Source: Methylomonas sp. 11b (GTDB lineage Bacteria > Pseudomonadota > Gammaproteobacteria > Methylococcales > Methylomonadaceae). Taken from it: a stretch of 64,000 nucleotides of DNA. Made by a program: the position numbers and the translations under genes. Within the stretch, counting starts at the first letter, position 1. Each line of letters begins with the position of its first letter. The notes under the pieces are model-generated. The model made no database searches, was not told the origin of the DNA, and worked only from the letters and a program-made list of their open reading frames with translations. Below, in pieces: positions 62,539 to 64,000 of the stretch. The stretch spans positions 992,001 through 1,056,000 of the forward strand of contig NZ_KI911557.1 of assembly GCF_000515215.1 (NCBI RefSeq), in the 5' to 3' direction.

Positions 62539-64000
62539 TTAGCAACCGATGTCGGCAGATTCGCTGCCGCCAACGAACAGGCGGTAGGCTGGATTACCGG
62601 TCTCATCCCGATAGGCAAGTCCTAAAACCGACAAGCATTGTTCAAAACGCCGGCGTTGCTCGCCGTCGATCTGTAAACCTATCAAGACCTTGCCAAAGGC
62701 TGCGCCATGATTGCGGTAATGAAACAGACTGATATTCCACTGACTGCCCAGCGATAGCAAAAACTTCAGCAATGCGCCGGGACGCTCAGGAAACTGGATG
62801 CTGTAGACGCTTTCTTTTAATTCGAACGGCGCATGACCGCCGACCATATAGCGGATGTGATCCTTGGCCAGTTCGTTGCCGGTCATATCGGTAACCGGAA
62901 AACCGTCTTCGGCCAGTAGCTCGATCAGATGCTGCCGGTCGTTTTCCGCACCGCTGCTGCTGATACCGACAAACACTTGCGCCATGCGCGCATCGAAATA
63001 ACGGTAATTGAATTCGGTGATACTGCGCTTGCCGATGACTTTGCAAAATCTTAAAAAACTACCCGGCACCTCCGGTATTTCCACCGCCAGCAGAATTTCT
63101 CTATGTTCGCCTACCAAGGTGCGCTCGGCAACATAACGCAAGCGGTCGAAATTGATATTGGCACCGCTGTCGATGGCAATCAGGGTGTGTTGTTGTAGAT
63201 GCTGTTGTTCGGCGTATTTTTTCAAACCCGCCACCGCCAACGCGCCAGCCGGCTCGGCGACCGAGCGGGTGTCGTCGAAGATGTCCTTGATGGCCGCGCA
63301 AATCTCGTCGGTACTGACGGTGATTACCTGATCGACGTACTGCCGGGCGATGCGGAACGGTTCCTCGCCTATCTGCTTCACCGCCACGCCGTCGGCAAAC
63401 AAACCGACTTGTTCCAATATCACACGCTGGCCGGCTTGTAGGGCTTGATTCAAGCAATCAGCATCGTCCGGCTCCACCGCGATGACTTTAATCTCGGGGC
63501 GGACAAATTTGACGTAGGCGGCGATACCGGCCACCAGACCGCCGCCGCCGACCGGGACGAATATCGCGTGAATATCGCCGTTGTGCTGGCGCAGGATTTC
63601 CATCCCGACTGTGCCCTGCCCAGCTATCACTTCCGGGTCGTCGTAAGGATGAATAAAAGTCATGCCTTTTTCGGCGACCAATTCCATCGCGTGGGCGTAA
63701 GCATCGTCGTAAGAATCGCCATGCAGCACAATTTTCGCACCGCGCGCCTTGACCGATTTGATCTTGATTTCCGGTGTGGTTTTCGGCATCACAATCAAGG
63801 CTTTGATCCCCAATTTTTTGGCTGCCAAGGCCACACCTTGGGCGTGATTGCCGGCCGACGCGGCGATGACACCGTGAGCAGTTTGTTCGAGCGGCAGGGA
63901 GGCGATTTTGTTATAAGCGCCGCGCAATTTAAAGGAGAACACCGGCTGTAAATCTTCGCGTTTTAGATAGACCTTGTTGTTGGTTTTCTCCGACAGCGTA
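62539..64000 (-). CDS. ilvA: Threonine ammonia-lyase, biosynthetic (N-terminus beyond window)
   Basis: IlvA deaminates threonine to 2-oxobutyrate, the first step of isoleucine synthesis. The PLP lysine is in LKREDLQPVFSFKLRGAYNK; the phosphate loop is VGGGGLVAGIAAYV; SAGNHAQGVALAA is also present. The C-terminal regulatory part has two ACT-like domains (SFLRFCKVIGKRSITEFNYRYFD, ALLKFLLSLGSQWNISLFHYRNHG) that bind isoleucine and valine. An internal Met at 63942 is not the start: conserved sequence (TNNKVYLKRED) continues to base 64000, so the start lies off the right edge. Minus strand, upstream of the secretion locus. Confidence 0.96.
   Translation of the reverse strand, partial: TLSEKTNNKVYLKREDLQPVFSFKLRGAYNKIASLPLEQTAHGVIAASAGNHAQGVALAAKKLGIKALIVMPKTTPEIKIKSVKARGAKIVLHGDSYDDAYAHAMELVAEKGMTFIHPYDDPEVIAGQGTVGMEILRQHNGDIHAIFVPVGGGGLVAGIAAYVKFVRPEIKVIAVEPDDADCLNQALQAGQRVILEQVGLFADGVAVKQIGEEPFRIARQYVDQVITVSTDEICAAIKDIFDDTRSVAEPAGALAVAGLKKYAEQQHLQQHTLIAIDSGANINFDRLRYVAERTLVGEHREILLAVEIPEVPGSFLRFCKVIGKRSITEFNYRYFDARMAQVFVGISSSGAENDRQHLIELLAEDGFPVTDMTGNELAKDHIRYMVGGHAPFELKESVYSIQFPERPGALLKFLLSLGSQWNISLFHYRNHGAAFGKVLIGLQIDGEQRRRFEQCLSVLGLAYRDETGNPAYRLFVGGSESADIGC

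Noticed and set aside
63942..64000. ATG at 63942 as the ilvA start
   Set aside because: Conserved IlvA sequence continues upstream of it to the window edge, so the gene is cut by the window rather than starting there.

Overview
The window looks like the chromosome of a moderate-GC gammaproteobacterium. Protein style, the dapA-bamC and alaC-hom-thrC gene orders, the REP-type intergenic repeats and the many signalling genes suggest a methanotroph-like member of Methylococcales (Methylomonas-like). No methane-oxidation gene lies here, so the lineage is an inference. Both ends cut through a gene: purL on the left and ilvA on the right.

Layout. Positions 1-11.4 kb hold housekeeping genes on the minus strand: purL, bamC, dapA, yaiI, a PAP2 phosphatase with a GT39/ArnT-like glycosyltransferase, recJ, thrC, hom and alaC. 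Positions 11.5-16.5 kb hold a small membrane protein and a divergent cluster of a GNAT/C39-peptidase fusion, a DUF2817 zinc peptidase, a RimK-like ATP-grasp ligase and a PfkB kinase. Positions 16.5-20.7 kb are a repeat-rich zone with a REP-associated tyrosine transposase, several REP palindromes and one IS256-family element. Positions 20.7-23.8 kb carry a LysR regulator divergent from a beta-carbonic anhydrase, then a di-haem cytochrome c peroxidase.

Positions 23.9-33.5 kb form a minus-strand signalling block: a receiver protein, a REC-PAS-GGDEF-EAL protein, a TonB-dependent receptor, a YfiR-family periplasmic protein and a large hybrid histidine kinase. The last three are tightly coupled. 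Positions 33.9-39.7 kb hold a 5-kb P4-like satellite island at tRNA-Ser(GGA). It carries an integrase, a candidate C4-like RNA, AlpA, a Rha-family protein, a winged-helix protein and iteron-like repeats. It is followed by an integrase fragment and a decayed parDE toxin-antitoxin pair.

Positions 40-48 kb are core genes again: yihY-like, an ABC exporter, tRNA-Leu(CAA), rpoH preceded by a CIRCE operator, glnS, a fructosamine kinase and a LuxR-type response regulator. Positions 48-62 kb are a minus-strand locus for a hybrid type II secretion/type IV pilus-like machine: secretin with a Gly/Met-rich insert, Sel1 lipoprotein, small protein, three pseudopilins, PglL/Wzy-type O-oligosaccharyltransferase, GspL/PilM-like protein with an MshEN-like insert, and GspM/PilO-, GspE-, GspF- and GspC/PilP-like proteins. 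No prepilin peptidase gene is present in the window.

The most interesting signals are the MshEN-like tandem motif inside the GspL/PilM-like protein, the receptor-YfiR-kinase relay, the CIRCE box before rpoH, the satellite island with its RNA and iterons, and the RimK/C39/DUF2817 cluster.
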